DNA from: Lachnospiraceae bacterium
Lineage (GTDB): Bacteria; Bacillota; Clostridia; Lachnospirales; Lachnospiraceae
DNA length: 51,522 bases
Direction of reading: 5' to 3'
Assembly (NCBI GenBank): GCA_028692975.1
Contig: JAQUWF010000011.1
Coordinates: 1 to 51,522, forward strand
A program made the translations under genes and the position numbers. Positions 25,109 through 34,738 of the stretch are shown one piece after another; the stretch's first letter is position 1, and each line of letters begins with the position of its first letter. A model generated the notes under the pieces. That model was not told where the DNA came from and did no database searches. It saw nothing but the letters and a program-made list of their open reading frames with translations.

Positions 25109-25888
25109 ATGATTAATTATTCGGAAGATGCGGGGCGTCTGTATCATATTCAGGTGGCATCGGGGGAAGTGGGGAAATACGTGATCATGCCGGGAGATCC
25201 AAAGCGGTGTGAAAAGATTGCCCAATATTTTGATGATCCCAAACTGGTTGCCGACAACCGGGAATACATTACCTACACAGGCTATCTGGATGGGGAGAAG
25301 GTCAGCGTGACCTCCACGGGTATCGGCGGACCTTCCGCGGCTATCGCCATGGAAGAACTGGTACAGTGCGGTGCAGATACATTCCTGCGGGTGGGCACCT
25401 GCGGCGGCATGCAGGTGGAAGTCAAAAGCGGTGACCTGGTCATTGCAAACGGCGCCATCCGCATGGAAGGAACCAGTAAGGAATACGCCCCCATCGAGTA
25501 TCCGGCCGTGCCAGATCTGGATGTTTTGAATGCCATGGTGGCGGGGGCGAAGACCTTGCAGCAGCCTTATCATGTGGGTGTGGTACAGTGCAAGGATTCC
25601 TTCTACGGACAGCATTCCCCGGAGATCAAGCCGGTGAGTTACGAGCTCATGGATAAATGGGAAGCCTGGGTGCGTATGGGATGCATGGCTTCCGAGATGG
25701 AGTCAGCTGCTTTATTTATCGTAGGAAATTATCTGCGCGTGCGCACAGGCAGTGTTTTTCTCGTCATGGCGAACCAGGAGAGGGCGAAACAGGGACTGGA
25801 AAATCCGGTGGTACACGACACCGATATGGCCATACGGACGGCGGTTGAGGCTATCCGCGTATTGATCAAACAGGATAAAGGAGAATAA
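25109..25888 (+). CDS. udp: Uridine phosphorylase-like nucleoside phosphorylase
   Basis: Cytosolic phosphorylase of 259 residues, PNP/UDP family 1. It should split uridine (or a related nucleoside) with phosphate into base and pentose-1-phosphate. Motifs are [38 protein letters not shown] (phosphate site) and [10 protein letters not shown] (ribose-binding Glu-Met-Glu). It is the first gene of the salvage operon, 4 bp before deoD. Uridine specificity is inferred from layout and from the purine enzyme being encoded next door. Confidence 0.88.
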   Translation: MINYSEDAGRLYHIQVASGEVGKYVIMPGDPKRCEKIAQYFDDPKLVADNREYITYTGYLDGEKVSVTSTGIGGPSAAIAMEELVQCGADTFLRVGTCGGMQVEVKSGDLVIANGAIRMEGTSKEYAPIEYPAVPDLDVLNAMVAGAKTLQQPYHVGVVQCKDSFYGQHSPEIKPVSYELMDKWEAWVRMGCMASEMESAALFIVGNYLRVRTGSVFLVMANQERAKQGLENPVVHDTDMAIRTAVEAIRVLIKQDKGE

Positions 25889-25892
25889 GACT

Positions 25893-26603
25893 ATGGCGAA
25901 TACACCGACACCACACAACAAAGCGCAGCTGGGAGATATTGCAAAGACCGTGCTTATGCCGGGGGATCCTCTTCGGGCGAAATACATTGCAGACACGTAT
26001 CTGGAAGATCCGGTGTGCTTTAACACCGTGCGAAATATGCTGGGCTATACGGGCACTTATAAGGGAAAGAAAATATCTGTCATGGGCAGCGGCATGGGTA
26101 TGCCGTCCATCGGCATTTATTCTTATGAATTATACAATTTTTATGACGTGGACAATATTATCCGCATCGGTTCCGCTGGGGCGATTCAGGATGAGGTGGA
26201 GCTCATGGACGTAGTCATCGGCATGGGTGCCTGCACAGATTCCAATTATGCCCATCAGTACAACCTGCCGGGGACCTTTGCGCCCATTGGCACCTATGGA
26301 CTGCTGGAGAAGGCGGTACAGGCGGCCAGAGAGCAGGGGACAACGGTCAAAGTAGGTAATGTGCTATCCTCCGATGTGTTTTATGATGCGGACGAGACTG
26401 CCTTTGACAGATGGCGTAGCATGGGTGTTATGGCCATTGAGATGGAGGCGGCGGCTTTGTATATGAATGCGGCAAAGGCGCGCAAGAATGCCCTGTGTAT
26501 CCTGACGATCTCGGACCATCTGTATCGGCATGAGGGACTGAGCGCCGAGGAGCGTCAGGTGGGATTTGGAAAAATGATGGAAATAGCTTTGGAACTGGCA
26601 TAG
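25893..26603 (+). CDS. deoD: Purine-nucleoside phosphorylase DeoD
   Basis: Hexameric-type purine nucleoside phosphorylase of 236 residues, converting purine (deoxy)nucleosides to free base and pentose-1-phosphate. It shows [50 protein letters not shown] and IEMEAAALY, with the catalytic Asp in ISDHL. Length and motifs match DeoD. It lies 8 bp before deoC. Confidence 0.96.
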   Translation: MANTPTPHNKAQLGDIAKTVLMPGDPLRAKYIADTYLEDPVCFNTVRNMLGYTGTYKGKKISVMGSGMGMPSIGIYSYELYNFYDVDNIIRIGSAGAIQDEVELMDVVIGMGACTDSNYAHQYNLPGTFAPIGTYGLLEKAVQAAREQGTTVKVGNVLSSDVFYDADETAFDRWRSMGVMAIEMEAAALYMNAAKARKNALCILTISDHLYRHEGLSAEERQVGFGKMMEIALELA

Positions 26604-26611
26604 GAGAAAAA

Positions 26612-27277
26612 ATGGAGATAAAAGATATTTTAGCAAAATGTGACCATACTTTATTATTGCAGCCCTCAACCTGGGCGGAGATCAGACAGATATGTGACGA
26701 TGCCATGCATTATCAGACTGCATCCGTATGTATTCCGGCCAGCTTCGTCAAACAGGCGAAAGAATATGTGGGAAATAAGATGCAGATCTGCACGGTGATC
26801 GGTTTCCCCAACGGTTATAACACCACGGCGGTGAAAGAATTCGAGACGAAAGATGCCCTGGCAAACGGAGCCGACGAGATTGATATGGTTATTAACATTG
26901 GCTGGGTAAAAGATAAAAAATATGAGGAGGTACAGCGGGAGATCGCTGTATTAAAAGATGCCTGCGGGGATAAGATATTAAAGGTCATCATCGAGACCTG
27001 CCTGCTGACCGAAGAAGAAAAGATAAAGATGTGCCAGGTGGTGACTGCGGCAGGGGCTGACTATATCAAGACCTCCACAGGATTTTCCACGGCAGGAGCG
27101 ACCTTCGCGGATGTGGAACTTTTTGCGAAGCACGTAGGACCCAAAGTGAAGATCAAGGCGGCCGGAGGGATTTCTTCCTTGGCGGATGCGGAACGTTTTA
27201 TTGAACTGGGCGCCAGCCGACTGGGAACCAGCCGTATCGTAAAGATCGCAAAACAGGAAGAGGCAACTGGTTATTAA
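26612..27277 (+). CDS. deoC: Deoxyribose-phosphate aldolase DeoC
   Basis: TIM-barrel aldolase of 221 residues cleaving 2-deoxyribose-5-phosphate to glyceraldehyde-3-phosphate and acetaldehyde. It shows [46 protein letters not shown] and [11 protein letters not shown] with the Schiff-base and partner lysines in the usual places. Product of the phosphorylases plus DeoB feeds this step. Confidence 0.96.
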   Translation: MEIKDILAKCDHTLLLQPSTWAEIRQICDDAMHYQTASVCIPASFVKQAKEYVGNKMQICTVIGFPNGYNTTAVKEFETKDALANGADEIDMVINIGWVKDKKYEEVQREIAVLKDACGDKILKVIIETCLLTEEEKIKMCQVVTAAGADYIKTSTGFSTAGATFADVELFAKHVGPKVKIKAAGGISSLADAERFIELGASRLGTSRIVKIAKQEEATGY

Positions 27278-27287
27278 GGAGATGCGT

Positions 27288-27734
27288 ATGGAAATGGGAA
27301 AAGAACTTCCTGTTCGGGAAATGATAGAGAAGGCCCTTGGCATGAGAATGTTTTCTTATGTGCCCTATTCAGGCTATCGGGTGGGGGCTGCACTTTTGGG
27401 TGAGGATGGGGTGATCTACACAGGATGTAATGTGGAAAACGCTGCATATTCTCCTGGAAACTGTGCAGAGCGCACAGCCTTTTTCAAGGCGGTGAGCGAA
27501 GGGCAGCGGGCATTTCGGGCTATCTGCATCGTGGGTGGAAGCGAGGATGCCAGGGCCAAACAGCTGGCGGAATATGCACCGCCCTGTGGCATGTGCAGGC
27601 AGGTTATGATGGAGTTTTGCCAGCCGGATGAGTTCCAGATCATTCTGGCAAGAAGTGTGGAAGAGTATGAGATATATACCCTGGAAGAATTATTTCCCAT
27701 GGGATTTGGACCTGGCAATTTGATGCAAAAATAG
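27288..27734 (+). CDS. cdd: Cytidine deaminase
   Basis: Zinc enzyme of 148 residues converting (deoxy)cytidine to (deoxy)uridine. It shows YVPYSGYRVGAALL, GCNVENAAYSPGNCAERTA (CAE with proton-shuttle Glu and zinc Cys) and PPCGMCRQVM (the other two zinc Cys). The ATG at 27288 is 6 bases after AAGGAG; the ATG at 27282 directly abuts it. Supplies uridine to the phosphorylase encoded upstream. Confidence 0.95.
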   Translation: MEMGKELPVREMIEKALGMRMFSYVPYSGYRVGAALLGEDGVIYTGCNVENAAYSPGNCAERTAFFKAVSEGQRAFRAICIVGGSEDARAKQLAEYAPPCGMCRQVMMEFCQPDEFQIILARSVEEYEIYTLEELFPMGFGPGNLMQK

Positions 27735-27755
27735 AACAGCAGGCAAGGAGCGGAC

Positions 27756-28946
27756 ATGAGCAAATTTAATCGTATATTTCTGATTGTTTTGGATTCTCTT
27801 GGCATGGGAGCCGTGGAGGATTCGCCGGAGTTTGGTGATATAGGTGTGGATACACTGGGACATATTTCCCAGTCGGTGGATGCATTTCACATTCCCAATC
27901 TACAGAAGATGGGGCTGGCGAATCTGCACCCGCTGAAGCAGGTGGCACCGGTGGAGCAACCAAAAGCTTACTACACAGCACTTCACGAGACCAGCAGAGG
28001 CAAGGATACCATGACTGGGCACTGGGAGATGATGGGGCTCAACACGACGAAGCCTTTTATCACCTTTACGGACCATGGCTTTCCGCCGGAACTCCTTGAC
28101 GAGCTGAGCCGACGTACCGGGCATAAGATCATCGGAAATAAGAGCAGCAGCGGCACAGAGATCTTGGATGAACTGGCAGAGGAGGAGATCGCTACCGGAA
28201 ATATGATCGTCTACACCTCGGCGGATTCTGTTATGCAGATCTGCGGCAACGAAGAGACCTTTGACCTGAAGGAGTTGTACCGCTGCTGTGAGATAGCCAG
28301 GGAACTGACTATGAAGGACGAATGGAAGGTAGGCCGGGTCATTGCCCGCCCCTATATCGGAAAGAAAAAAGGTGAATTCAAGCGGACCAGCAATCGTCAT
28401 GACTATGCGGTGAAGCCTTTTGGACCAACGGCATTAAATGCCCTGAAGGATGCCGGGTATAATGTGATCTCCATCGGAAAGATCAACGATATTTTCGTGG
28501 GCGAGGGCATTACGAAGGCGATTCATTCGGAGAGTTCCGTAAACGGTATGGAGCAGACTATAGAAGAGGCGAAACGTGACTTCCATGGCCTGTGTTTTGT
28601 GAATCTGGTGGATTTTGATGCATTGTGGGGACACAGAAGAGACCCGGTTGGTTATGCCCGTGAAATCGAGAAATTCGATGCGAATCTGGGGGTTCTTCTG
28701 GAGGGCCTGCGGGAGGACGATCTGCTGATACTGACGGCGGATCACGGTAACGATCCCACCTATAAGGGCACGGATCACACCAGAGAAAAAGTGCCGTTTC
28801 TGGCATATTCACCCAAACTGACCCAGCCGGGCCCATTGCCGGAGCAGGACACCTTCGCGGTGCTGGGCGCTACCATAGCAGCGAACTTTGATGTGGCCAT
28901 GCCGGAGGGCACCATAGGAACATCATTATTGGAGGAACTAAAGTAA
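27756..28946 (+). CDS. deoB: Phosphopentomutase DeoB
   Basis: Alkaline-phosphatase-superfamily mutase of 396 residues interconverting (deoxy)ribose-1- and -5-phosphate. Metal and catalytic motifs are [31 protein letters not shown] (phospho-Thr) and [19 protein letters not shown]. It links the phosphorylases to DeoC. The lipase gene follows after one base. Confidence 0.97.
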   Translation: MSKFNRIFLIVLDSLGMGAVEDSPEFGDIGVDTLGHISQSVDAFHIPNLQKMGLANLHPLKQVAPVEQPKAYYTALHETSRGKDTMTGHWEMMGLNTTKPFITFTDHGFPPELLDELSRRTGHKIIGNKSSSGTEILDELAEEEIATGNMIVYTSADSVMQICGNEETFDLKELYRCCEIARELTMKDEWKVGRVIARPYIGKKKGEFKRTSNRHDYAVKPFGPTALNALKDAGYNVISIGKINDIFVGEGITKAIHSESSVNGMEQTIEEAKRDFHGLCFVNLVDFDALWGHRRDPVGYAREIEKFDANLGVLLEGLREDDLLILTADHGNDPTYKGTDHTREKVPFLAYSPKLTQPGPLPEQDTFAVLGATIAANFDVAMPEGTIGTSLLEELK

Positions 28947-28947
28947 G

Positions 28948-30294
28948 ATGAAAACGGAATCAAAAGTTGTTCAAACCTGTTACCTGATCGTCTCGTCCCT
29001 GATTCTGACTTTCATAGCGAATAGTTTCTGGATGTACCATACCAGAGAAATGAATGGACTGTGGTGGGCGAGTCTTATTTTATTCGTACTGATCAATGTG
29101 TTCCCGTCACTGGCAAAGCGGTATTACCCCAGTTTCCGGCTGCGCATGTGTTTTCACGGTGTACAATGCCTGAAAATGTTTCTGGTATCAGCGCTGCTGT
29201 CACTGATCTGTGAAATCGTGCTGGCCTTTTCTATGATACCGGATCAATGGGAACTCTATGTGATAAACTTGCTGCTTTGTATCGTGGTGGAAAGTATCGT
29301 TTTCTGGAATGGCATTATTTCTGTATACGTTACTTCAAAGCAGCTGGGGCTCAAGCACCGGATCATAGGAATCGTTTGTGGATGGATTCCATTTGCCAAT
29401 ATGTATGCCCTGGGGAGAATCATAGGGATTGCCTCCGCGGAAGTGGAGGTGGAGATCAACAAGGCCCTCCTTGACAAGTCCAGACAGGGGAAGGATATCT
29501 GTGCGACCAGATATCCCCTTCTCATGGTCCATGGTGTGTTCTTCCGGGATTTCCAGTATTTTAATTACTGGGGGAGGATTCCAAAAGAACTGGAGCGAAA
29601 CGGGGCCATCATTTACTATGGCGATCATCAGTCAGCCGCATCGGTTAAGGACAGTGGGGCAGAACTGGAAGCGCGCATCCGGCAGATCATCGCGGAAACA
29701 GGCTGTGAGAAGGTCAATATTATAGCCCATTCCAAGGGAGGGCTGGATAGTCGCTACGCCATAAGCCAGCTTGGCATGGCACCTTATGTGGCGTCCATTA
29801 CCACTATCAACACGCCCCACCGGGGATGTGTATTTGCAGATTATCTGTTGGGGAAGATCCCCAAATCTGTCCAGGATAACATGGCGGCTATGTACAATGG
29901 GACTTTGAAAAAACTTGGGGATCCCAATCCGGATTTCCTTGCCGCTGTCTATGACCTGACTGCCAGCCGTGCCGTGGAGTTAAATGAACTCATGCCGGAT
30001 ATGGCAGGGATCTATGAGCAGAGCGTAGGCTCGAAATTGAATGTTGCTTCCGGTGGCAGATTTCCGCTGAATTTTTCCCAAAAGCTGGTGGAACATTTTG
30101 ATGGGGACAACGATGGTCTGGTGGGCTATGAATCCTTCGCCTGGGGCGAGGATTATACATATCTGACGGTTGAAGGCAGGCGTGGTATCTCTCACGGAGA
30201 CATGATAGACCTGAACCGGGAGAATTTCCCTGGCTTTGATGTGCGGGAATTCTACGTACAGCTTGTTGCGGACCTGAAAAAGAAAGGCTTTTGA
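28948..30294 (+). CDS. Membrane-anchored esterase/lipase of alpha/beta-hydrolase fold
   Basis: Protein of 448 residues. The first 170 residues contain about four hydrophobic segments; the rest is a lipase-like alpha/beta hydrolase with YPLLMVHGVFFRD (oxyanion region) and NIIAHSKGGLDSRYA (nucleophile Ser in AHSKG). It then has TTINTPHRGCVFADYLL, FDGDNDGLVGYES (acid) and GISHGDMIDL (His). This is the triacylglycerol-lipase/LipA-like pattern. It begins one base after deoB stops, so it is co-transcribed with the salvage genes although no metabolic link is obvious. Substrate unknown. Confidence 0.82.
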   Translation: MKTESKVVQTCYLIVSSLILTFIANSFWMYHTREMNGLWWASLILFVLINVFPSLAKRYYPSFRLRMCFHGVQCLKMFLVSALLSLICEIVLAFSMIPDQWELYVINLLLCIVVESIVFWNGIISVYVTSKQLGLKHRIIGIVCGWIPFANMYALGRIIGIASAEVEVEINKALLDKSRQGKDICATRYPLLMVHGVFFRDFQYFNYWGRIPKELERNGAIIYYGDHQSAASVKDSGAELEARIRQIIAETGCEKVNIIAHSKGGLDSRYAISQLGMAPYVASITTINTPHRGCVFADYLLGKIPKSVQDNMAAMYNGTLKKLGDPNPDFLAAVYDLTASRAVELNELMPDMAGIYEQSVGSKLNVASGGRFPLNFSQKLVEHFDGDNDGLVGYESFAWGEDYTYLTVEGRRGISHGDMIDLNRENFPGFDVREFYVQLVADLKKKGF

Positions 30295-30321
30295 AAACAT
30301 AAAAAACGAGAATAAAAAATA

Positions 30322-30354
30322 CCCCCGGAGCATTTCCTCCGGGGGATGTTTTTT
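30322..30354. terminator. Bidirectional terminator between lipase and purine permease
   Basis: A perfect 9-bp GC-rich stem (30322-30330 with 30337-30345), 6-base loop, an AAAAAA run on the left and TTTTTT on the right. Confidence 0.92.
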
Positions 30355-30376
30355 ACCACAAATTTTTATTATTCAG

Positions 30377-31747
30377 TTAGAATACATTGACAACTAATGT
30401 CAGGATTCGAAGTATAAACAGTGCTGCGATAACATACATGATCGGATTGACATCTTTTGCCTTGCCTGTACATAATTTGATGATAACCCATGAGAGCATA
30501 CCAAACATAATACCATTGGCGATGGAGTATGTAAGCGGCATGATCAGGAAAGCCAGATATCCGCTGAAGGAATCCGCCATATCACCGTTGAAGGTCATCT
30601 TGGTAATAGCAGATGCCATCTGGAAACCAACGTAGATCAAAGCGGTCGCGGTCGCGAAGGACGGGATCGCAAGGAAGATCGGTGACAGGAACAATGCAAC
30701 GATGAACAGGATACCTGTTGTCAAAGCGGTCAGACCTGTACGTCCACCTTCCGCAACACCGGCGGTGGATTCTACGAAACTTGTGATAGTGGAAGTACCG
30801 AGGCAGGCACCAGCACAGGTACCGATTGCGTCTGCCATAAGAACACGGCCAACTCGCGGTAATTCACCATTCTCATCCAGTAAATCTGCCTGATCTGCAA
30901 CACCGATAACGGTGCCGATGGTATCAAACATATCGACAAAGAGGAATGAGAAAACAATAACGATAAACGGAATAATATGTCCGCTGATCCAGCTGAAATC
31001 AAAAGCGAAGAACGTGCTGGAGATTGATGGCGGTACAAAGCTGGAAGCGGTAAAGGAAGGAATCAGGGAATAAACACCTGCCTCCACATCTACTACATAC
31101 CATCCGGCCAGCTCAGCGATAATACCCAGAACCCAGGTCAAAAGGATGCCCCAGAGGATTGCGCCTTTTACTTTGTAATGATTCATAATAGCGATAGCCA
31201 GAACACCGATGAGGCACAGCGCCACGGCTGGTGTTGCGAAATCGCCAAGATTAACCAGTGTCGAGTCATCGTTTACGGCGATACCAGCACCCTGCAGACC
31301 GATAAAAGCGATAAACAGTCCGATGCCGGCGGTGATACCGTATTTCAGATTCTGCGGGATAGAATTTACGATACGCTCGCGGAATTTGAAAAAAGACAGG
31401 AGAACAAATATGATACCTTCTACTAATACAGCAGCAAGAGCAATCTTCCATGGATCGTCGAGGCCCTTCAAATCAGTAAGACATACACTGAAAGCAAAGT
31501 AAGCATTCAATCCCATACCTGCTGATAAAGCGATAGGATAGTTTGCCCAGAAGGCCATAATGAAAGTAGCCAGTGCGGAAGCTAACGCGGTCGCGGTAAA
31601 AACAGCACCATTGTCCATGCCGGACGCGCTTAACATTGTCGGGTTGACAGCCAGGATATAAGCCATAGTCAGGAATGTGGTAATACCTGCCAGGATCTCA
31701 GTCTTGACGGTCGTGTTGTTCTCTTTTAGCTTGAATAGTTTCTCCAT
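30377..31747 (-). CDS. NCS2/AzgA-type purine permease
   Basis: Polytopic transporter of 456 residues for adenine, guanine or hypoxanthine (PbuG/AzgA group). About twelve hydrophobic segments are seen, with ILAVNPTMLSASGMD, the signature TSFVESTAGVAEGGRTGLTAL, DMFDTIGTVIGVADQ and GMGLNAYFAF. AGGGGG precedes the ATG. Its position next to purine nucleoside salvage genes fits base uptake. It has a near-consensus promoter with a palindrome at the transcript start. Confidence 0.93.
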   Translation of the reverse strand: MEKLFKLKENNTTVKTEILAGITTFLTMAYILAVNPTMLSASGMDNGAVFTATALASALATFIMAFWANYPIALSAGMGLNAYFAFSVCLTDLKGLDDPWKIALAAVLVEGIIFVLLSFFKFRERIVNSIPQNLKYGITAGIGLFIAFIGLQGAGIAVNDDSTLVNLGDFATPAVALCLIGVLAIAIMNHYKVKGAILWGILLTWVLGIIAELAGWYVVDVEAGVYSLIPSFTASSFVPPSISSTFFAFDFSWISGHIIPFIVIVFSFLFVDMFDTIGTVIGVADQADLLDENGELPRVGRVLMADAIGTCAGACLGTSTITSFVESTAGVAEGGRTGLTALTTGILFIVALFLSPIFLAIPSFATATALIYVGFQMASAITKMTFNGDMADSFSGYLAFLIMPLTYSIANGIMFGMLSWVIIKLCTGKAKDVNPIMYVIAALFILRILTLVVNVF

Positions 31748-31799
31748 TTAATTACCCCCTTAGTTTGATATAAATAGATACGTATTGCTTTACTGCTTC

Positions 31800-31826
31800 G
31801 TAACTGTCCAATATCTGACCAGTTAC
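31800..31826 (-). promoter_or_regulatory. Palindrome at transcript start of purine permease
   Basis: GTAACTG (31800-31806) and CAGTTAC (31820-31826) form a perfect inverted repeat with 13 bp between. It begins about 5 bases downstream of the predicted transcription start, so it could be a repressor operator or a 5' hairpin. Confidence 0.45.
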
Positions 31827-31837
31827 ATTACTTCTTT

Positions 31838-31866
31838 ATTCTAGCGTTCAAATCGATATTTGTCAA
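31838..31866 (-). promoter_or_regulatory. Near-consensus promoter for purine permease
   Basis: On the minus strand TTGACA (complement of 31861-31866), 17 bp, TAGAAT (complement of 31838-31843). Predicted start near 31831, leaving an 83-nt leader. Confidence 0.8.
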
Positions 31867-31943
31867 TGCTTCCAAAGACCCCAAAAAATTCACTTTCTGC
31901 TAAAAAACAGGTCACTTTTTTGGTACTTTTTCGTATCCTTTTC

Positions 31944-32221
31944 GAAGGACCATGAGAAAAGAGGTATAATGAAACATATAGGGGGAGAATTCCATCATAT
32001 AGTCAGGAAAAATCTGGTTTTATACCGGAAAAAAAGGGGTCTGACGCAAGAAAAACTTGCAAGAAAAATGAATACCAACCGTACCTACATTAGTTGGCTG
32101 GAAAGTGGAAAAGCCAATCCAACACTGACAGTGCTGCTGCAGCTTGCAGAGCACCTGGAGATAGAACCGAGTTATTTGTTTGTGAGATGATAATACAATA
32201 AGAGGGAGCATGGTCCTTCAT
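31944..32221. repeat. 11-bp inverted repeat flanking XRE gene
   Basis: GAAGGACCATG at 31944-31954 recurs inverted as CATGGTCCTTC at 32211-32221, one copy on each side of the regulator gene. It could bind the regulator itself or mark the ends of a small inserted unit. Confidence 0.45.
31969..32190 (+). CDS. Small XRE-family helix-turn-helix regulator
   Basis: Stand-alone Cro/CI-type DNA-binding protein of 73 residues. The HTH_3 fold spans nearly the whole chain: LVLYRKKRGLTQEKLARKMN, TNRTYISWLESGKANPTLTVL and LQLAEHLEIEPSYLFV. AGAGG lies 4 bases before the ATG. The gene is framed by an 11-bp inverted repeat (31944-31954 and 32211-32221) that could be a pair of operators. Targets unknown. Confidence 0.85.
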   Translation: MKHIGGEFHHIVRKNLVLYRKKRGLTQEKLARKMNTNRTYISWLESGKANPTLTVLLQLAEHLEIEPSYLFVR

Positions 32222-32269
32222 TTTCGAAATACATTTTTGGCAATATTGTTGTGGTCAATATGCAGCAGA

Positions 32270-33610
32270 CTACTCCAGCGGAAACTGAATCAGTATTTCA
32301 AGTATATCATTATGGAATGCTGAGGTCATGGTACCGTTATACTTTTCGATGATTTCCTGGATAATCGTAGTACCTACACCGTGTGCATATGCGTCCGGTT
32401 TTTTTGTTTTTGCGGTTAAAATGTCCGGAGTATTCAGTTGTGAGCTATTGCATACCTGAATAAAAAGATTGTTCTTTTGCATATCACTTCGAATCTGCAT
32501 CTGCTTTTGCGTGGTATCTGGCAGACGATCACATTCTTCAATGGCATTGTCCAGAAGGTTGGCCAGCAAGGCTACCATATCGATTTCTTTTATCTTTCCT
32601 GTATCAAAATGCTGCATTTCGATCCGAAAAGATATCTGTTTTTCCTCACATTGTTTTACTTTATTAACCAGAATAGCGTTGTAGACTGGATTCTTGCAGT
32701 ACGACAAAGGGGTAATCTGATGAAAGGCAGTTTCTAATTCTTTTGCATAGTCCAAAATTCGTCTATCCACATCGACATTTGCGGTCAGTTCTTTCAGAAT
32801 ATCCATGTGTTTTGTGATGTCATGATGAAATTTTCTGGTATAGTCCATCTGATTGGTCAGCGTATGGTAGTATTCCTTCATAAATGTATTTTCCACGGTT
32901 AGAATCCGATTTTCCTGCTGCAGCCGTCTGGAATCGCGCCTGCGCATTAACCAGGAAACAAAGTACAACGTCAGAACACCGAAGAGCATCTCCGCTACAC
33001 AAAATATAGCGTAGCGGGAGGTGGTGAATGCATTATCCGCGTTGTAGAAAAGTAAACTGAATCCATAGAATAAGACCAGCATTACCCACCAGCCAGGCTG
33101 ACAACGAATGGTCCATTTGGAAAAATTATGGAACCATCGGTGCACGATTTTTTTGTTGAGCAGGATCAGTAAAAGTGCAAGCAGGATACCAACGATGGTA
33201 TAGAGATTCGGAGGTGTCTCGAATATATTTACAGCACCGGTATTTCGGGTCGCCAGATAAAGAACCAGATTATAGGGCAGCACGATGGCAAACATGCCGA
33301 ACAGTTCAGCCAGATAACAGGCTATAATGATCCGTATATAAGGCAGGTGGGTCAATACCTTCAGTGTCGTGAATATAAAAAGTACATTTATGAGATTTAC
33401 GAAACCCATCCAGTGATTCGATGGGAAAACAAAATTTTTGAAATAAAGCATGGGAAGATTGAGGACTACAAATTTGCAAAAGTATATAAGCAAAGTGAAC
33501 TTTTTTTGTTTGGCGTCAATGTCTAACAATTCATCCATAACAAGGGAGAACTGCAGCGTGACCAATAGTTCGATGAAAAAATTGTGACATAAAAAATAAA
33601 AAACATTCAT
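32270..33610 (-). CDS. AgrC-like GHKL-domain sensor histidine kinase
   Basis: Membrane kinase of 446 residues. The N-terminal half has about six hydrophobic segments, a peptide-sensor type layout. The cytosolic half has the H box FHHDITKHM, the N box LLDNAIEECD and a short GVGTTIIQEI G box with the GHKL_5 ATPase fold typical of AgrC. GGGGGG precedes the start. It is transcribed 21 bp after the LytTR regulator gene. No agrB or agrD gene is present in the window, so the signal is unknown. Confidence 0.88.
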   Translation of the reverse strand: MNVFYFLCHNFFIELLVTLQFSLVMDELLDIDAKQKKFTLLIYFCKFVVLNLPMLYFKNFVFPSNHWMGFVNLINVLFIFTTLKVLTHLPYIRIIIACYLAELFGMFAIVLPYNLVLYLATRNTGAVNIFETPPNLYTIVGILLALLLILLNKKIVHRWFHNFSKWTIRCQPGWWVMLVLFYGFSLLFYNADNAFTTSRYAIFCVAEMLFGVLTLYFVSWLMRRRDSRRLQQENRILTVENTFMKEYYHTLTNQMDYTRKFHHDITKHMDILKELTANVDVDRRILDYAKELETAFHQITPLSYCKNPVYNAILVNKVKQCEEKQISFRIEMQHFDTGKIKEIDMVALLANLLDNAIEECDRLPDTTQKQMQIRSDMQKNNLFIQVCNSSQLNTPDILTAKTKKPDAYAHGVGTTIIQEIIEKYNGTMTSAFHNDILEILIQFPLE

Positions 33611-33631
33611 GTTTCGTATCCCCCCATGCGC

Positions 33632-34357
33632 TTAAAACAGATGCTGTTTGGACCAGTTCATAAACTGTTCCCGCACCTCTTTCTGATACCGTCTGCTGAT
33701 GGGAATGCAGTTGTTCCCATCTATGGTCAGTTCAGTGCGTTTGTAGACCATGATGTGACTGAAACTGACAATATAACTGACATGGCAGCGTACAAAGGGA
33801 GTTCCACCCAGAAGCAGTTCTAATTCTTCAAGTTTCAACTTTGATTCCAGAATTTCGTCTGTGGTATAAATATGAGTGATTCTGCCTTGGCGTTCCAGAT
33901 AAGAGATATTCTTTTTTTCTAATATGCGCTGTTCGTTGTTCTTTAAAAGAATATGGACGCATTCACTATTTTCTCTTTCCAGACGCAGAGATTTTTCCCG
34001 AATCTGAAAAAGGCGTTCCGGCAGTTCGTTTTTAACCACAAAAAAGTGATGCTGTGTTGCGTATACATCTGTGGCATACTGGATGTGGTTGGTCAGGTAG
34101 ACAATATGGCATTGAGGAAGAAACTGGTTGATTTCGTTGGTAATCTCAATACCGGTCATATCCCCTAATTCGATGTCCATAAAGATCACATCCGGTTGTA
34201 TTTTATTTTCGTGACAAGCGCTGAGAAGGCTGCGGCCCCCATCATAGAGAGTAATCGTATATACGTCATTCATTTCCTTCTCGAAGTCCCTAAGGACACG
34301 AAGCGTGCGCTGTCCATCCTCCAAATCATCATCACAAATAGCAATAGTCCTGATCAT
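33632..34357 (-). CDS. AgrA-like LytTR response regulator
   Basis: Response regulator of 241 residues. Receiver: IAICDDD acidic cluster, phospho-acceptor Asp in DVIFMDIELGDM, and the YLTNH region. The C-terminal LytTR DNA-binding domain (about residues 135-238) has the typical ISYLERQGRITHIYT, FVRCHVSYIVSFSHI and ISRRYQKEVREQF. The start at the complement of 34355-34357 is 9 bases after AGGAG; an ATG at 34366 abuts the same site. It forms an operon with the kinase gene that follows. Targets cannot be read from this sequence. Confidence 0.9.
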   Translation of the reverse strand: MIRTIAICDDDLEDGQRTLRVLRDFEKEMNDVYTITLYDGGRSLLSACHENKIQPDVIFMDIELGDMTGIEITNEINQFLPQCHIVYLTNHIQYATDVYATQHHFFVVKNELPERLFQIREKSLRLERENSECVHILLKNNEQRILEKKNISYLERQGRITHIYTTDEILESKLKLEELELLLGGTPFVRCHVSYIVSFSHIMVYKRTELTIDGNNCIPISRRYQKEVREQFMNWSKQHLF

Positions 34358-34536
34358 AATTGTCATCTCCTGGTTTGTTATATATATTATAGCGGTTTTT
34401 GTCTAGTCTTGCTATAGAATCTGTCCATATTTTGTATATTATGGCATACAAATTGCTCAAGTCATATAAAAGTGCAGACACAAATCGAGGCAGCTATTTG
34501 TTTCTTGTTTGGGGTCTTGTGCTTTTTGCAGAATTA

Positions 34537-34738
34537 TAGTATTCTATCTATACAGCATTCGCTGTGTCGGGCATGTCTGCCATCTGTTCCATTTTTTATT
34601 AGGAAAAGTGAAAGGAGGGATTGATTTTTACCATATGCAATATTACAATGTGCATATAACTTGCCATGCATTACATTTCTAAAAATCATATCTATTTGAT
34701 ATTGTGTCGAGCAATATCTGTCTAAGAAAGGAACGTCT
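34537..34738 (+). promoter_or_regulatory. Conserved 202-nt structured leader of Rpn gene 2
   Basis: Homologous, without length change, to 8062-8263. Hairpin A is 34550-34556 with 34561-34567 (loop ATTC), where one A-U pair of copy 1 is replaced by G-C and one U-A by U-G. Hairpin B is GGCA (34570-34573) with TGCC (34578-34581). An AAGGAGG and a 15-codon frame (34635-34682) are also kept. The sequence between 34372 and 34536 shows nothing I recognise. Confidence 0.6.

Noticed and set aside
31748-31831. Purine riboswitch in the permease leader
   Set aside because: The leader lacks the conserved three-way junction and loop sequences of the purine aptamer; only a simple palindrome is seen.
31965-31970. 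TATAAT as -10 box for the XRE gene
   Set aside because: It overlaps the ATG at 31969 and has no -35 at a suitable distance; no alternative downstream start codon exists.
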